From: Candidatus Rokuibacteriota bacterium
GTDB lineage: Bacteria; Methylomirabilota; Methylomirabilia; Rokubacteriales; CSP1-6
NCBI GenBank assembly: GCA_003220615.1
Contig: QHTB01000139.1
Location: 122,777 to 186,776 of the forward strand
Length of the DNA: 64,000 bases
Direction: 5' to 3'
Shown here one piece after another: positions 40,625-51,354 of the stretch; the stretch's first letter is position 1; each line of letters begins with the position of its first letter. The notes under the pieces were generated by a model. That model saw only the letters and a program-made list of their open reading frames with translations, made no database searches and was not told the origin of the DNA. Position numbers and translations under genes: made by a program.

Positions 40625-41752
40625 TCATCGCGAAGCTTCGAGCAGGGTGACCCAGTTGTTGGTGGCCAGGCCTCCGATGGAGTGGGCGAGGCCGATCCGT
40701 GCACTGAGCTGACGGCCTTCGGCGCGACCAGAAAGCTGCCACACGCACTCCACGATCTGCGCGAGTCCGGTGGCGGCGAGCGGATGGCCCCGCGCTTTGA
40801 GGCCGCCCGAGGGATTGATCGGCAACCGGCCGTCGAGGGCCGTCTCGCCGTTCAGCGTGATCGCGCCGGACTTGCCCGGCGGCACCAGGCCGATGTCCTC
40901 CAGCGCGATCAGCTCGAACGGCGCGAACGCGTCGTGTAGCTCGGCGAAGTCCACGCGGGCCGGGCCGAATCCCGCCATCGTGAAGGCGGCCCGCGCGGCC
41001 GTCTGGGTAGCTCGAAACGACGTCAGCTCGTGACGGTGACGTAGCGCCAGCGTGTCGGTGCCCTGCCCGACACCGGCGACACGGACGGGGCCGCGCGTGC
41101 TGGTGAGCACGACCGCGGCTGCACCATCGGAGATCGGACAGCAGTGCAGCAACCGGAGCGGGTCGGAGACCATGCGGCTCGCCATCACCTCGTCCATGGT
41201 CACCAGCGACGGGAAGTGCGCGAGAGGATTGCGGGCGGCGTGGGCGTGGTTCTTCACGGCGACGGCGGCGATCTCACGCTCGCCGACCCCGTGACGCGCC
41301 ATGAGCGCGCGCGTGATGAGCGCGGCCAGCGCTGGCATCGTGGCGCCGTACGACCGCTCGTAGGGATCGATGGAGCGCCCGATCAGCTCGGAGACCCGCG
41401 GCGTGGCGACGTGGGTCATCTTCTCGCCGCCGACCACGAGCACGGTCGAGCACAGCCCGCTCGCCACCTGGGCGAAGCCGGCGTAGAACGCGGCCGCCCC
41501 CGACGATGTGGCCGTCTCGACGCGAAGCGTGGGAACGTCGGCGAATCCCATGTGGCTGGCGACGTTGGAGGCGAAGTTGCCGTCGCCCACGAATTCCTCG
41601 GGATTCATCGCCGCGACCACGATGGCCTGCGGGCGCTCGAGGCCGGCCATGGCGAGCGCCGCCAGGGCGGCCTCGGCCATCAGCTCGGCCAACGGCTCGC
41701 CGCGTCGGCCGATACGCGTCATACCGGCGCCACTGACCCAGACGTCCTGCAT
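40625..41752 (-). CDS. Thiolase family protein (SCP-x-like acetyl-CoA acyltransferase)
   Basis: VWVSGAGMTRIGRRGEPL, VETATSSGAAAFYAGF, ELHDAFAPFELIALEDIG, NPSGGLKARGHPLAATG. Confidence 0.9.
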   Translation of the reverse strand: MQDVWVSGAGMTRIGRRGEPLAELMAEAALAALAMAGLERPQAIVVAAMNPEEFVGDGNFASNVASHMGFADVPTLRVETATSSGAAAFYAGFAQVASGLCSTVLVVGGEKMTHVATPRVSELIGRSIDPYERSYGATMPALAALITRALMARHGVGEREIAAVAVKNHAHAARNPLAHFPSLVTMDEVMASRMVSDPLRLLHCCPISDGAAAVVLTSTRGPVRVAGVGQGTDTLALRHRHELTSFRATQTAARAAFTMAGFGPARVDFAELHDAFAPFELIALEDIGLVPPGKSGAITLNGETALDGRLPINPSGGLKARGHPLAATGLAQIVECVWQLSGRAEGRQLSARIGLAHSIGGLATNNWVTLLEASR

Positions 41753-41802
41753 CGACGCTTATTGTAGCGGGCGGCGCGACGGCGCACGGGCGCCGCCCGC
41801 GA

Positions 41803-42105
41803 TCAGCGAGGACGAGTGGGCATCAGCGCAGGTTCGACACCGCTCCGGCGTCGCGGTGGTGGCGGCGGCGCCGCGACACCGAGCTCGCGGATGAGGCGGA
41901 GCAGATAGGTCCGTTGTAGCCCGAGGACGCGCGCGGTGTGCGTGCGGTTGCCACGCATCTGATGCAGCGTCGCCTCGATGAGCCGCCGTTTGAAGTCGGA
42001 CACGGCGCCGTGATACCCCGGCGACAACGGCGGCGGAGCCGTAGAAGCGATGGCGGACGACAGTGGCAATCGCATGGCAGCCGGCACGTACAACGCGCGT
42101 GCCAC
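41803..42105 (-). CDS. Fis-type HTH protein (orphan HTH_8 domain)
   Basis: FKRRLIEATLHQMRGNRTHTARVLGLQRTYLLRLIRELGV resembles the NtrC-family C-terminal DNA-binding helix bundle. Confidence 0.65.
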   Translation of the reverse strand: MARALYVPAAMRLPLSSAIASTAPPPLSPGYHGAVSDFKRRLIEATLHQMRGNRTHTARVLGLQRTYLLRLIRELGVAAPPPPPRRRSGVEPALMPTRPR

Positions 42106-42198
42106 ACTCCGTCACCGCGATTTGCGCACGTTCTCCGACCCGCCGCGCGCGAGAGTGCCCTGCCGGACGAGCACCCTGCCCTGTCGCATGGGCAAAGC

Positions 42199-42222
42199 AA
42201 AAGGGCCCGCGAACGGGCCCTT
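42199..42222 (-). terminator. Rho-independent terminator of the ferredoxin gene
   Basis: AAGGGCCCG-CGAA-CGGGCCCTT hairpin; read on the minus strand it runs into a short T-run. Confidence 0.75.
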
Positions 42223-42249
42223 CGTGCGCAACGTCGCTGCCGGCCGCGG

Positions 42250-42513
42250 TCACTTCTTTGCCGGCTGGACTCCCGGATTGTCCTTGAAGAATTGCTTGTT
42301 CATGTCCGTGAACTTCTTCCACTGGTCGGGGACTTCGTCTTCCGCGAAGATCGCCTTCACCGGGCAGACGGGCTCGCATGCGCCACAGTCGATGCACTCG
42401 TCGGGGTGGATGAACAGCATGTCCGGCCCCTCGTAGATGCAGTCCACGGGGCACACTTCAACGCAGGCCTTGTCCTTGACGTTGATGCAGGGCTCAGCGA
42501 TCACATACGGCAT
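42250..42513 (-). CDS. fdxA: 7Fe/8Fe-type ferredoxin (FdxA-like)
   Basis: MPYVIAEPCINVKDKACVEVCPVDCIYEG and CIDCGACEPVCPVKAIF. Confidence 0.93.
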   Translation of the reverse strand: MPYVIAEPCINVKDKACVEVCPVDCIYEGPDMLFIHPDECIDCGACEPVCPVKAIFAEDEVPDQWKKFTDMNKQFFKDNPGVQPAKK

Positions 42514-42623
42514 CGAAATCCCCCCATGTCGGTTGGCGACGTAGTGGTCAGACCAGAGAAACTTTTACCTGAGTTCCCGGGCACCTGTCAAGCAAACGGC
42601 GACAGACCCGTGCACCGAGGCGG

Positions 42624-43526
42624 CTACTGCGTGCGCAGGCGTGGATCGAGCGCATCGCGCAGCGAATCGCCGAACAGGTTGAAGGCGAACACGGCCAGGC
42701 TGATGGCGAGGCCGGGGAAGATCGCCATCCAGGGCGCCTGCTCGGCGAACTGCACGGCGGCGCCGCGGAGCATCAGTCCCCACGCCGGCGTCGGCTCCGC
42801 GACGCCAAGGCCGAGGAAGGACAGCGACGCCTCCAGCAGGATGGCTTGGCCCAGGAAGGCCGTGAGCATGATCAGGTAGGGCGCCATCACGTTGGGCAGC
42901 ATGTGCCGGAGGATGATGCGGCGGTGGCGAAAGCCGGCGGCACGAGCCGCGTCGACATAGGGCATCTCCCTGATGGCGAGCGCGCTCGAGCGCGCCACCA
43001 GCGAGGCGCGGGGGATCATCGGCACCGTGATGGCGAGGATCACGTTGGTGACGCCGGTGCCGAGGATCGAGACGACGGCCAGCGCGAGGATGATCAGCGG
43101 GAACGACAGGAAGATGTCCATCACGCGCTGGATCAGGAGATCGACCTTGCCGCCGAAGTAGGCGCTCGCCACGCCGATCACTGCACCGACCGTGGCGCCG
43201 AAGGACGCGCAGGCGAAGCCCACGATCATCGCCGTGCGCGATCCGAAGATGATGCGTGAGAGGACGTCACGGCCGAAGGCATCCGTGCCCAGCCAGTGCG
43301 CCATCGAGGGCCGCGCCAGCATCGCGCCGTAGTCGGTGGCGAGCGGGTCGTAGGCGGCGAAGACGTTGGCGCCGAGAGCCACGATGATGTTGAGGAGAAC
43401 GATCGCGGCACCGATCGCGCCCAGCGGCCGCTTGCGGACGAAGTCCTTCGTCGCGGCCCACCAGCGCGCCCTGCGTCCAGCGACTTCGGGAATATCGGCG
43501 AACGTATCGGCCGGACGGATCGCCAT
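42624..43526 (-). CDS. ABC transporter permease (DppC/OppC-type)
   Basis: DPLATDYGAMLARPSMAHWLGTDAFGRDVLSRIIFGSR; EAA loop region. Confidence 0.92.
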   Translation of the reverse strand: MAIRPADTFADIPEVAGRRARWWAATKDFVRKRPLGAIGAAIVLLNIIVALGANVFAAYDPLATDYGAMLARPSMAHWLGTDAFGRDVLSRIIFGSRTAMIVGFACASFGATVGAVIGVASAYFGGKVDLLIQRVMDIFLSFPLIILALAVVSILGTGVTNVILAITVPMIPRASLVARSSALAIREMPYVDAARAAGFRHRRIILRHMLPNVMAPYLIMLTAFLGQAILLEASLSFLGLGVAEPTPAWGLMLRGAAVQFAEQAPWMAIFPGLAISLAVFAFNLFGDSLRDALDPRLRTQ

Positions 43527-43652
43527 GTCACACCACCGTCATTGAACTGGGCGCGGGCACCCGGGCTCGCGCCACGCCCGCGCCCCGTCGCGATCCCGGT
43601 TTGCGACCCTTCGTTCGCGTGATGTGAGCCGCGACGTCACGGAACGCAGTCC

Positions 43653-44606
43653 TCACCGGAGTCGAATCCGCGGATCGATCCAGGCATAGGCCAGGTCGAC
43701 CATGAAGTTGACGAAGATGAAGACGAAGGCAACGAGCAGCACCAGCGCCTGCGTCAGCGTGTAGTCGCGATGGGCCACCGCTTCCACGAACAACAGCCCG
43801 AGCCCGTTGAGGTTGAAGACCTGCTCGGTGACGACGAGCCCGCCCATCAGGAAGGCGAACTCGAGCGCGATGACGGTGAGCACGGGCAGCATCGCATTCT
43901 TCAGGGCGTGGCGGGACAGGATGAGTTGCTGCCAGAGGCCCTTGGCCCGCGCGGTACGGATGTAGTCCTCGCGCAGGACTTCCAGCATCGCCGACCGCGT
44001 CATCCGCGTGGCGACCGCCGAGTAGCGATAGCCGACGGCGAGGGCCGGCCAGATCAGCTGGGCCAGGTTCTGAATCGGGTTCTGCCAGAACGGCGTGTAG
44101 ACCATCGGCGGCAGCCAGTGAAACACGATCAGCAGTCCCAGGATGAACATGATACCGAGCCAGAACGAGGGGGTGGCCAGCCCGGCAATGGAGAAGATGC
44201 GCACGACGTAGTCGACCCACGTGTCCTGCTTGAGGGCCGCCAGCACGCCGAGGGGAATGGCGAGCAGCACGGCGATGAACGTGGCCATGATCGCGAGCTG
44301 GAGGCTCAGCGCGAAGCGCAGGCGGACCTCTTCGAGGATCGACGCCCCCGTCCACATCGAGGTGCCGAAGTCGAAGCGGAGGATGCCCCCCATCCACGAT
44401 GCGAACTGCTTCCACATCGGCTGGTCGAGGCCGAGTCGGGCCCGTTCCTTGTCGAGGCTCTCCTTCTGAGCGAAGGAGCTCTCCCCGGCGAAGCGCAGCT
44501 CGACGATGTCGCCGGGCACCACCCGCATGAGGAAGAACACCAGCACGGCCACGCTGAGGAGCGTGGGGATCATCAGCAGCACGCGCTTGACGATGTAACG
44601 GATCAT
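43653..44606 (-). CDS. ABC transporter permease (DppB/OppB-type)
   Basis: MIRYIVKRVLLMIPTLLSVAVLVFFLMRVVPGD. Confidence 0.93.
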   Translation of the reverse strand: MIRYIVKRVLLMIPTLLSVAVLVFFLMRVVPGDIVELRFAGESSFAQKESLDKERARLGLDQPMWKQFASWMGGILRFDFGTSMWTGASILEEVRLRFALSLQLAIMATFIAVLLAIPLGVLAALKQDTWVDYVVRIFSIAGLATPSFWLGIMFILGLLIVFHWLPPMVYTPFWQNPIQNLAQLIWPALAVGYRYSAVATRMTRSAMLEVLREDYIRTARAKGLWQQLILSRHALKNAMLPVLTVIALEFAFLMGGLVVTEQVFNLNGLGLLFVEAVAHRDYTLTQALVLLVAFVFIFVNFMVDLAYAWIDPRIRLR

Positions 44607-44631
44607 GTGATTGTGAACAGCGCCGGCGTCA

Positions 44632-46224
44632 TCACTCGCTCAGCCAGACGGTGTCGAGCTGCTGGTTCAGGTAGTGGCTCGGCGTGATCGTCCACCCGTG
44701 CACCCGGCTCGAGTGCGGCACGATCCGGTGCCACTGCAGCGTGTAGATGTAGTGGACCTCCTCGTCGAGGAGCCGCCGCTCGAACTCGCGGATGTACTTC
44801 TTGCGCTCTTCGGCGTCGGTGGCCCGTCCCTGCTTCTCGTAGAGCTCGTCGAGCGTGCGATCGACGTAGCGGCTGTAGTTCGACGGGCTGACGTCTTTGG
44901 ACTCGAACTTGTAGAGGTCGAGGTCGGGATCCACCGTGTAGCCGCACTGGAAGTCGGCGGCCGCCTCGAAGTTCCCTCCCCGCAGCTCGGAGTAGTACTT
45001 CGCCGCCTCGATCACTTCCTGCCGCACATTGAGGCCGATCTGTCGCCACTGATCGATGAGCCAGACCCCCAGCGGCTCGTAGGGCATGGGGATGCCGCGG
45101 TTCTTGTAGACGAACGAGAAGCCGTCGGGGACCCCGGCCTCCTTGAGGAGGCGGCGCGCCTCGGCCCTTGCCTTGTTGATGTCGTGACCGTAGCCCGACA
45201 GTTTCTCCAGATCCGCAGCCGGCGTCGCGAACTTCGTTCCCGGCACCTGGACGCCGCCGACTTCCTTGACGATGGCGATCTTCGAGAGCGCCGTCGAGCC
45301 CTGATAGCGATCCAGGGCCAGCGTGAGCGCTTTGCGCACGCGCCGGTCGTCGAACGGCTTCTTCTCGTGGTTCAGAGCGACGAGGATCACGCAGTTCCAC
45401 GCGCTCTCCTGCACCGTGATCTTCGGGCCGAGCGCGTTGACCAGCGTATCGCGCTCGACCGGTGAGAACCCCCGGAACTGGATCATGGCGCGCTCGCCAC
45501 GGATCGCCGCCACCTGGGCGGCCGAATCGGTCATGAAGATGGCACGATAGCCGTCGAGGTAGGGCTTGCCCTTGTCCCAGTAGTTCGGGTTCTTCTTCCC
45601 CACCCAGTGGGAGCCCTTCACGTGCTCGACGAAGAGGAAGGGCCCCGTGCCCATCACGTTCTGCTCGTACCAGCGCATGTCCTTGGCCAGGATGTCGGCC
45701 TTGTAGATCCAGTTCCACGGCGAGGCGAGCGAGTTCAGGAACGAGGCCGACGGATACTTCAGCCGGAAGACGACCGTGTAGGGATCGGGCGCCTGGATGG
45801 CCTCGACGTCGACGTACTCGCCCTTCCGGTTGCTGGCCACGCCCGCCGGTGGATTGACGATCTTGTCGTAGCTGGCCTTGGCGTCCTTCGACGTGAACTC
45901 GCTGCCGTCGTGGAACTTCACGCCGTGCCGGAGCTTCAGGGTGTACGTGCGGCCGTCCTTCGAGATCGTCCACGACTCGGCCAGATCGGGCACGACCTTG
46001 GCGCCGGTCTTGTCGGTCGGATCCGTCCGCAGCAGCGTGTTGTAGTGCGGCGCGATCGGGTGGATCGTGCCGAACGTCTCCTCTCGATGGGCATCGTAGG
46101 ACGGTGGGCTCGACGGCACGACGAACACGAGCTCGCCACCGTACCGGGGCTTCTCCTGGGCCGCCACGGGCACCGCCGCCCCGATCAGGACCGCCGTTGC
46201 GAGGAGCAGGAACCGTCTCAGCAT
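44632..46224 (-). CDS. ABC transporter substrate-binding protein (SBP_bac_5 family)
   Basis: Signal peptide; VPDLAESWTISKDGRTYTLKLRHGVKFHDGSEFTSKD. Confidence 0.94.
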   Translation of the reverse strand: MLRRFLLLATAVLIGAAVPVAAQEKPRYGGELVFVVPSSPPSYDAHREETFGTIHPIAPHYNTLLRTDPTDKTGAKVVPDLAESWTISKDGRTYTLKLRHGVKFHDGSEFTSKDAKASYDKIVNPPAGVASNRKGEYVDVEAIQAPDPYTVVFRLKYPSASFLNSLASPWNWIYKADILAKDMRWYEQNVMGTGPFLFVEHVKGSHWVGKKNPNYWDKGKPYLDGYRAIFMTDSAAQVAAIRGERAMIQFRGFSPVERDTLVNALGPKITVQESAWNCVILVALNHEKKPFDDRRVRKALTLALDRYQGSTALSKIAIVKEVGGVQVPGTKFATPAADLEKLSGYGHDINKARAEARRLLKEAGVPDGFSFVYKNRGIPMPYEPLGVWLIDQWRQIGLNVRQEVIEAAKYYSELRGGNFEAAADFQCGYTVDPDLDLYKFESKDVSPSNYSRYVDRTLDELYEKQGRATDAEERKKYIREFERRLLDEEVHYIYTLQWHRIVPHSSRVHGWTITPSHYLNQQLDTVWLSE

Positions 46225-46287
46225 TGAGGCTCTCCTGTTCTGCTGTTTCCGAAGAAATCGCCGACGCGGCCGTGAGGTTGCCTCATT

Positions 46288-47271
46288 CTACGCCAACAGG
46301 CACGCCGCCCAGTGACCGGGCCTGATCTCGCGCAGGTCGGGAATCACCGAGCGGCAGCGGTCGATCGCGATGGGGCAGCGCGGGTGGAACACGCACCCCG
46401 ACGGGGGATTGAGAGGGCTCGGCACCTCGCCGCCCAGGACCACGCGCTCGCGGCGAGCCTCCAGCTCGGGGTCCGGGATCGGCACCGCCGCCAGCAGGGC
46501 CTTGGTGTACGGATGCAGCGGATCGTCGTAGAGCGCCTTGCGGTCGGCCAGCTCGACGATCTTGCCGAGGTACATCACGGCCACGCGGTCCGAGATGTGA
46601 CGAACGACAGCAAGATCGTGGGCGATGAAGAGATAGGTCAGCCGATACTCGGCCTGGAGATCCTCGAGCAGGTTGATGATCTGGGCCTGGATCGAGACGT
46701 CGAGTGCCGACACCGGCTCATCGCAGATGATCAGCGACGGTTCCATGGCGAGCGCGCGGGCGATGCCCACGCGCTGGCGCTGGCCCCCGCTCATCTCGTG
46801 CGGATAGCGGTGGGCGTGCTGCGGAAGGAGCCCGACGCGGCTCAAGAGGTCGCGCACCCGCGCCCGCCGACGGCCGGCGTCGGGGACGAGACCGTGGACG
46901 CCCAGCGGCTCGCCGATGATCTGTCCCACCGTCATGCGCGGGTTCAAGGAGCTGTAAGGATCCTGGAAGATCACCTGGATCTTGCGACGGACGGGCCTCA
47001 GCTCGGTCTCGTCCAGCGTCGTCAGATCGCGGCCCTCGAACATCACGCTCCCGCTCGTCGCCCGCTCGAGCTGCAGGATGCAACGGCCCGTCGTCGTCTT
47101 GCCGCAGCCCGACTCGCCCACCAGCCCGAGCGTCTCGCCGCGATGGAGCGCGAACGAGACGCCGTCGACCGCGCGCACGATGCCACGAGGACCGCCGAAC
47201 ATCCCGCCGCCAACGGTGAAGTGCTTGACGACGTTCCTGACCTCGAGAAGCGGAGCCGTCTCGGCGTTCAT
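46288..47271 (-). CDS. Oligopeptide/dipeptide ABC transporter ATP-binding protein (OppF/DppF-type)
   Basis: Walker [36 protein letters not shown]-terminal motif. Confidence 0.93.
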   Translation of the reverse strand: MNAETAPLLEVRNVVKHFTVGGGMFGGPRGIVRAVDGVSFALHRGETLGLVGESGCGKTTTGRCILQLERATSGSVMFEGRDLTTLDETELRPVRRKIQVIFQDPYSSLNPRMTVGQIIGEPLGVHGLVPDAGRRRARVRDLLSRVGLLPQHAHRYPHEMSGGQRQRVGIARALAMEPSLIICDEPVSALDVSIQAQIINLLEDLQAEYRLTYLFIAHDLAVVRHISDRVAVMYLGKIVELADRKALYDDPLHPYTKALLAAVPIPDPELEARRERVVLGGEVPSPLNPPSGCVFHPRCPIAIDRCRSVIPDLREIRPGHWAACLLA

Positions 47272-48320
47272 GTGCGGATAATTCGACTACCGCCCGCGCC
47301 GGGCGTCGCCGGTGACTCCGCCGATGCTCGCCGTCCCCGCCCGCCGACGCGGTCGGCCTCCCAGCACGCGGCGACGTGACCTCCGTCACCGATCGAGCTC
47401 AGTGGGGGAACCTCGACCAGGCAGCGCTCCACTCGATACCCGCAGCGCGGCGCGAACGCACAACCGGGCGGCAGTCGCATGAGATCGGGCGGTTGTCCCT
47501 CGATGGGCGCCAGGCGCTCGCGCCGCGGCTCGTCGAGGCGCGGGACGGAGGCCAGGAGCCCGAGCGTGTAGGGATGGCGCGGGTTCGTGTAGATGTCGCG
47601 CGCGGTCCCACGCTCGATGATCCGCCCGGCGTACATCACGTTCACCCGGTCGGCGTAGCGGGCGACGACTCCGAGGTTGTGCGTGATGATGAGCATCGCC
47701 ACGCCGAGCCGGCGCGACAGGTCCTTCATCAGCTCGAGGATCTGCGCCTGGATCGTGACGTCGAGCGCGGTCGTCGGCTCGTCGGCCAGGATCAAGCCCG
47801 GATCGCAGGCGAGCGCCATCGCGATCATCATGCGCTGCCGCATCCCACCCGAGAACTGGTGGGGGTACTGGGCCAGCCGGCGCGCCGGGTCGGGAATCCC
47901 GACCATCGCCAGCAGTTCGGCGGCCCGGGTGCGCGCCGCCGCCGCCGTCATGCCCAGGTGGATCTCGAGGCCTTCGGTCAGCTGGCGGCCGATGGTGAGC
48001 ACGGGGTTGAGCGAGGTCATCGGCTCCTGGAAGATCATGGCGATCTCGCGACCGCGCACGCGGCGCATCTCCTCCTCGCTCAGCTTCAGGAGATCGCGCC
48101 CCTTGAAGACCATCGTCCCGTCCACGATCCGGCCGGCCGGCCCCTGCACGAGCCGCATGATCGAGAGCGCCGACACGCTCTTGCCGCACCCTGACTCGCC
48201 GACGAGCGCCACGGTCTCACCGGCGTTCACGTCCCATGTCACGCCATCGACGGCCCGGACGACACCGGCGCTCGTGACGAAGTGGGTGGTCAGGGAGCGA
48301 ACATCGAGGAGCGTGCCCAC
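47268..48320 (-). CDS. Oligopeptide/dipeptide ABC transporter ATP-binding protein (OppD/DppD-type)
   Basis: Walker [35 protein letters not shown] motif. Confidence 0.93.
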   Translation of the reverse strand: MGTLLDVRSLTTHFVTSAGVVRAVDGVTWDVNAGETVALVGESGCGKSVSALSIMRLVQGPAGRIVDGTMVFKGRDLLKLSEEEMRRVRGREIAMIFQEPMTSLNPVLTIGRQLTEGLEIHLGMTAAAARTRAAELLAMVGIPDPARRLAQYPHQFSGGMRQRMMIAMALACDPGLILADEPTTALDVTIQAQILELMKDLSRRLGVAMLIITHNLGVVARYADRVNVMYAGRIIERGTARDIYTNPRHPYTLGLLASVPRLDEPRRERLAPIEGQPPDLMRLPPGCAFAPRCGYRVERCLVEVPPLSSIGDGGHVAACWEADRVGGRGRRASAESPATPGAGGSRIIRT

Positions 48321-48387
48321 GGTGCGCGGGAGTCTACCACACTGGTCAGACCAGACCTAAGGGGCCGGCCTTAAAGGCCGCTTGGGG

Positions 48388-49641
48388 TTAGTGGCACCTG
48401 GCAGCGGCGAGGTGGGGCCGGGCACCGGGAGCCAGGCTGGCGTAGGCCCGGCAGATCGCTTCGGCCACGCACGGCCAGCGGTGCTCGGCAGCCCACCGCA
48501 CACCCTCTCGCCCCATCCCCGCGCGCAGGTCTCGATCGGAGAGCACGCGGTCGATCCGCTCGGCCAGCGCAACGGGATCGCCCTCCGGCACGAGGTAGCC
48601 GGTCAACCCATCGCGGACGGTCGTCGTGAGGCCGCCGACGCGCGAGGCGATCACGGGACTGGCGCACGCCATGGCCTCCAGCGCGACCATGCCGAACGAT
48701 TCGTAGTGCGAGGGCAGGACCGTCACGTCGGCTGCCCCGTAGTACGCCCTGAGATCTTCCTGGGGCTGGGCGCCGATGAACGCGACGGCGTCCTCCAGGC
48801 CCAGTCGTCGCGCGTCGGCGCGCACCTCGGCTTCGTGGCCGTCGCGAGGCTCGTCGGTCTCGCCGCCGACGACGAGCAGACGCACCGGCCGTCCCGCCGA
48901 GCGCAAGCGCGCGACGGCGTCGAGGAGCGTGGCCAGGCCCTTGATGGGGGCGATGCGGCCCACGTAGAGGAGCAGCGGCCCGATGTCGAGGTCGAGCAAG
49001 GCGCGCGCCTCGGCCTGGAGCATCGGCGTGAAGAGCGTGGTGTCCACGCCACAGGGCACGACCGTGATCCGATCGGCGGACGCGCCGTAGTGCCGGACGA
49101 GGTCGGCGCGCTCGACGGTGTTGGCGGCGACGAGCCCGTCGGCCTCGGCGACGATCCGAGCCTCCTCCGCGATGCGCACCTGCGGCTCCCACTCCGCCCG
49201 CTCGCGCGCGACGCCGTTCTTGAGCCGGCCGAGCGTGTGGAACATCTGGAACACGGGGAGCGACCATCGCGCGCGCAACGCGAGCCCGACCACGCCCGAG
49301 AGCCAGTAGTGCGCGTGGATCAGGTCGTACTCGGCGGCGCGCGCGATGCGCCACCCTTCCACGCCCTCGATGAACTCGTCGAGGTGATCGTAGAGGCGCT
49401 CGCGGGCCATCGGCGCCTGCGGGCCCGCCGTCAGGTGAACGACACGCACCCCGTCGGCGAACTCGACGACGCGCGGGATGGACGGGTTCTGCGAGCGCGT
49501 GAAGATGTCCACCTCGGCGCCCATGCGACCGAGCTCACGAGCGACCTCGCGGACGTACACGTTCATCCCGCCCGTCTCCTTGCCGCCCAGGGCGGCGAGC
49601 GGACAGGTGTGAACGCTCACCATCGCGACCCGCAAGCTCAC
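48388..49641 (-). CDS. GT4-family glycosyltransferase
   Basis: GTG start VSLRVAMVSVHTCPLAALGGKETGGMNVYVREVARELG; HAHYWLSG, ESFGMVALEAMACASPVIAS. Confidence 0.9.
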   Translation of the reverse strand: MSLRVAMVSVHTCPLAALGGKETGGMNVYVREVARELGRMGAEVDIFTRSQNPSIPRVVEFADGVRVVHLTAGPQAPMARERLYDHLDEFIEGVEGWRIARAAEYDLIHAHYWLSGVVGLALRARWSLPVFQMFHTLGRLKNGVARERAEWEPQVRIAEEARIVAEADGLVAANTVERADLVRHYGASADRITVVPCGVDTTLFTPMLQAEARALLDLDIGPLLLYVGRIAPIKGLATLLDAVARLRSAGRPVRLLVVGGETDEPRDGHEAEVRADARRLGLEDAVAFIGAQPQEDLRAYYGAADVTVLPSHYESFGMVALEAMACASPVIASRVGGLTTTVRDGLTGYLVPEGDPVALAERIDRVLSDRDLRAGMGREGVRWAAEHRWPCVAEAICRAYASLAPGARPHLAAARCH

Positions 49642-50615
49642 GCGATCCTCACCGTGAAGACCTCCTCGGGCGAGGGACCGAATTCGTACTTGTACCGTTC
49701 CTCGCCGCGCAGGAAGTCGAAGCGCTGCATGCCGCGCTGGATGGCGTCCCGCACCAGGTGGACGAGGAGCACCAGCCCAGGCGCGAGCTGAGCGCGATCG
49801 GGATGAAAGCCGGAGTTGTAGAGGCCGACGATGCCGTCCCACTCGAGCGTGATGAAGGCGGCCATCGGCCCGCCGGTCGCATCGAGGAACCACAGCCGCG
49901 CCATGCCGCGCTCGGCGAGCGGCGTGACCACGCGGCGGAAGAACGTCTCCATGCGCGCGTCCATGAAGCGCGCCTTGCCGGCACGAGAGCTTCGATGCAA
50001 CACGAGGAACTCATCGAGGCGAGCGGTGATCGCGTCGGGGGTGGCCGCACACGCCGGTGTCGCGTCCGGCGCCTCGCGCTCGAGCCGCCGCACCTTGCGG
50101 GTCAGCTCGTGCCGGTGCTTGCTGGGGAGGCTCGCGAGGTAGGCCTCCCACGACGGCGGCAGCACGAGCACCGGACATCGCTCCTCGACGGCGACCTTCG
50201 TCTCCAGTCCCACCGCGGCGGCGAGCGCGGGAAGCGAGGTCACGGTCGGCGACGCGCCGGGCACGGCATGGAGGTCCCAGACCGTCCCCGCGGCCGCGCG
50301 CGCCTCCAGCAGCGCCGCCCATGCCTTCTCCTCACGGCCGGCAACGGCGATCAGGTCGAGATAGTCGGAGATCTCGACGCCGCCGAGGATCCGAAAGACG
50401 CCGGAGTCGGCCTCGTAGAGCGGCAGGAGAGCGACGAGCCCGTCGGCATCGCTCACGCGCCAGATCTCGACACGGTGATCGGAGGCGAAGACCTCCGCCC
50501 ACTGGCGTTGCCAGATCCAGGTGAGGAATGGCGAGCGCAGCTTCGTTCGGGCGTGAAGCGCGCTCCACGCGGCTTCGCCGACCGCGTCGAGGCGGTCGAG
50601 GACGTCGACCTTCAC
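49638..50615 (-). CDS. GNAT-like (CelD/BcsL-type) acetyltransferase
   Basis: LPSKHRHELTRKVRRLERE, GLYNSGFHPDRAQLAPGLVLLVHLVRDAIQRGMQRFDFLRGEERYKYEFG. Confidence 0.88.
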   Translation of the reverse strand: MKVDVLDRLDAVGEAAWSALHARTKLRSPFLTWIWQRQWAEVFASDHRVEIWRVSDADGLVALLPLYEADSGVFRILGGVEISDYLDLIAVAGREEKAWAALLEARAAAGTVWDLHAVPGASPTVTSLPALAAAVGLETKVAVEERCPVLVLPPSWEAYLASLPSKHRHELTRKVRRLEREAPDATPACAATPDAITARLDEFLVLHRSSRAGKARFMDARMETFFRRVVTPLAERGMARLWFLDATGGPMAAFITLEWDGIVGLYNSGFHPDRAQLAPGLVLLVHLVRDAIQRGMQRFDFLRGEERYKYEFGPSPEEVFTVRIA

Positions 50616-50992
50616 AGATCCCCAAGCGAGGAATCGGTGGCGGAGCCGGACGTCGCCTCGTCGCCGTCACCACCGCTCTCCTCGGCCATCGCTTCGTCGA
50701 CGGCTTCGTTGAAGTCGTCGCCAAGGTCGTCGCCCATCTCCTGACCCATGCGCTTCATGAAGCGACCGACGCTGGCGGGATCGTTCTCATCGAGATCGCC
50801 GAGCGACGAGGGATCGGCGAGCGACTCCAGGCGCGCTTCCTCGGACTTCACCGTCGCGAAGCGGGACATGACGCGACTCAGCGCCGAGCCGCCGCAGCGA
50901 GGACACGTCGGTGCCGCGGCCACCGATGGGCGAAGGACCAGCATGCTGACGACGCGGCGACAATCGCGGCAGTCGTACTCGTAAATGGGCAT
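50612..50992 (-). CDS. FmdB-family zinc-ribbon protein
   Basis: MPIYEYDCRDCRRVVSML...CPRCGGSALSRVMSRFATV plus acidic tail. Confidence 0.85.
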   Translation of the reverse strand: MPIYEYDCRDCRRVVSMLVLRPSVAAAPTCPRCGGSALSRVMSRFATVKSEEARLESLADPSSLGDLDENDPASVGRFMKRMGQEMGDDLGDDFNEAVDEAMAEESGGDGDEATSGSATDSSLGDL

Positions 50993-51354
50993 CCCGCCGA
51001 AGTTTAGCACGCTGGTCACGCGTGTCTCGGTGACGACACTCCTGGCTCGGGGTGCCACGCCGTCGCAAGCGTCAGTGTGCACCGTCATCTCCAAGTGCTT
51101 GCCGCAGAAGTGCTTTTCCCCACCGGCACCCTTCTTGAAGACGGCGTCGATCGTGATTCTCGACACGGAAGTGATCGACGAACGGGAGCGGCTTCTGATC
51201 GAGGCCGTGCTCTCGCTCGCGCGCACGCTGCGAGACGAGCGCGATCGGCTCGCGGAACGGCTGCGCTCGGTCGAGAACGAGCTCTCGACGCTGGCCTCTC
51301 GGCTCGAGATCGTTGGCCTCGAGCCTCCCGATCCTTCTGCGACGTCGGAGGAGA

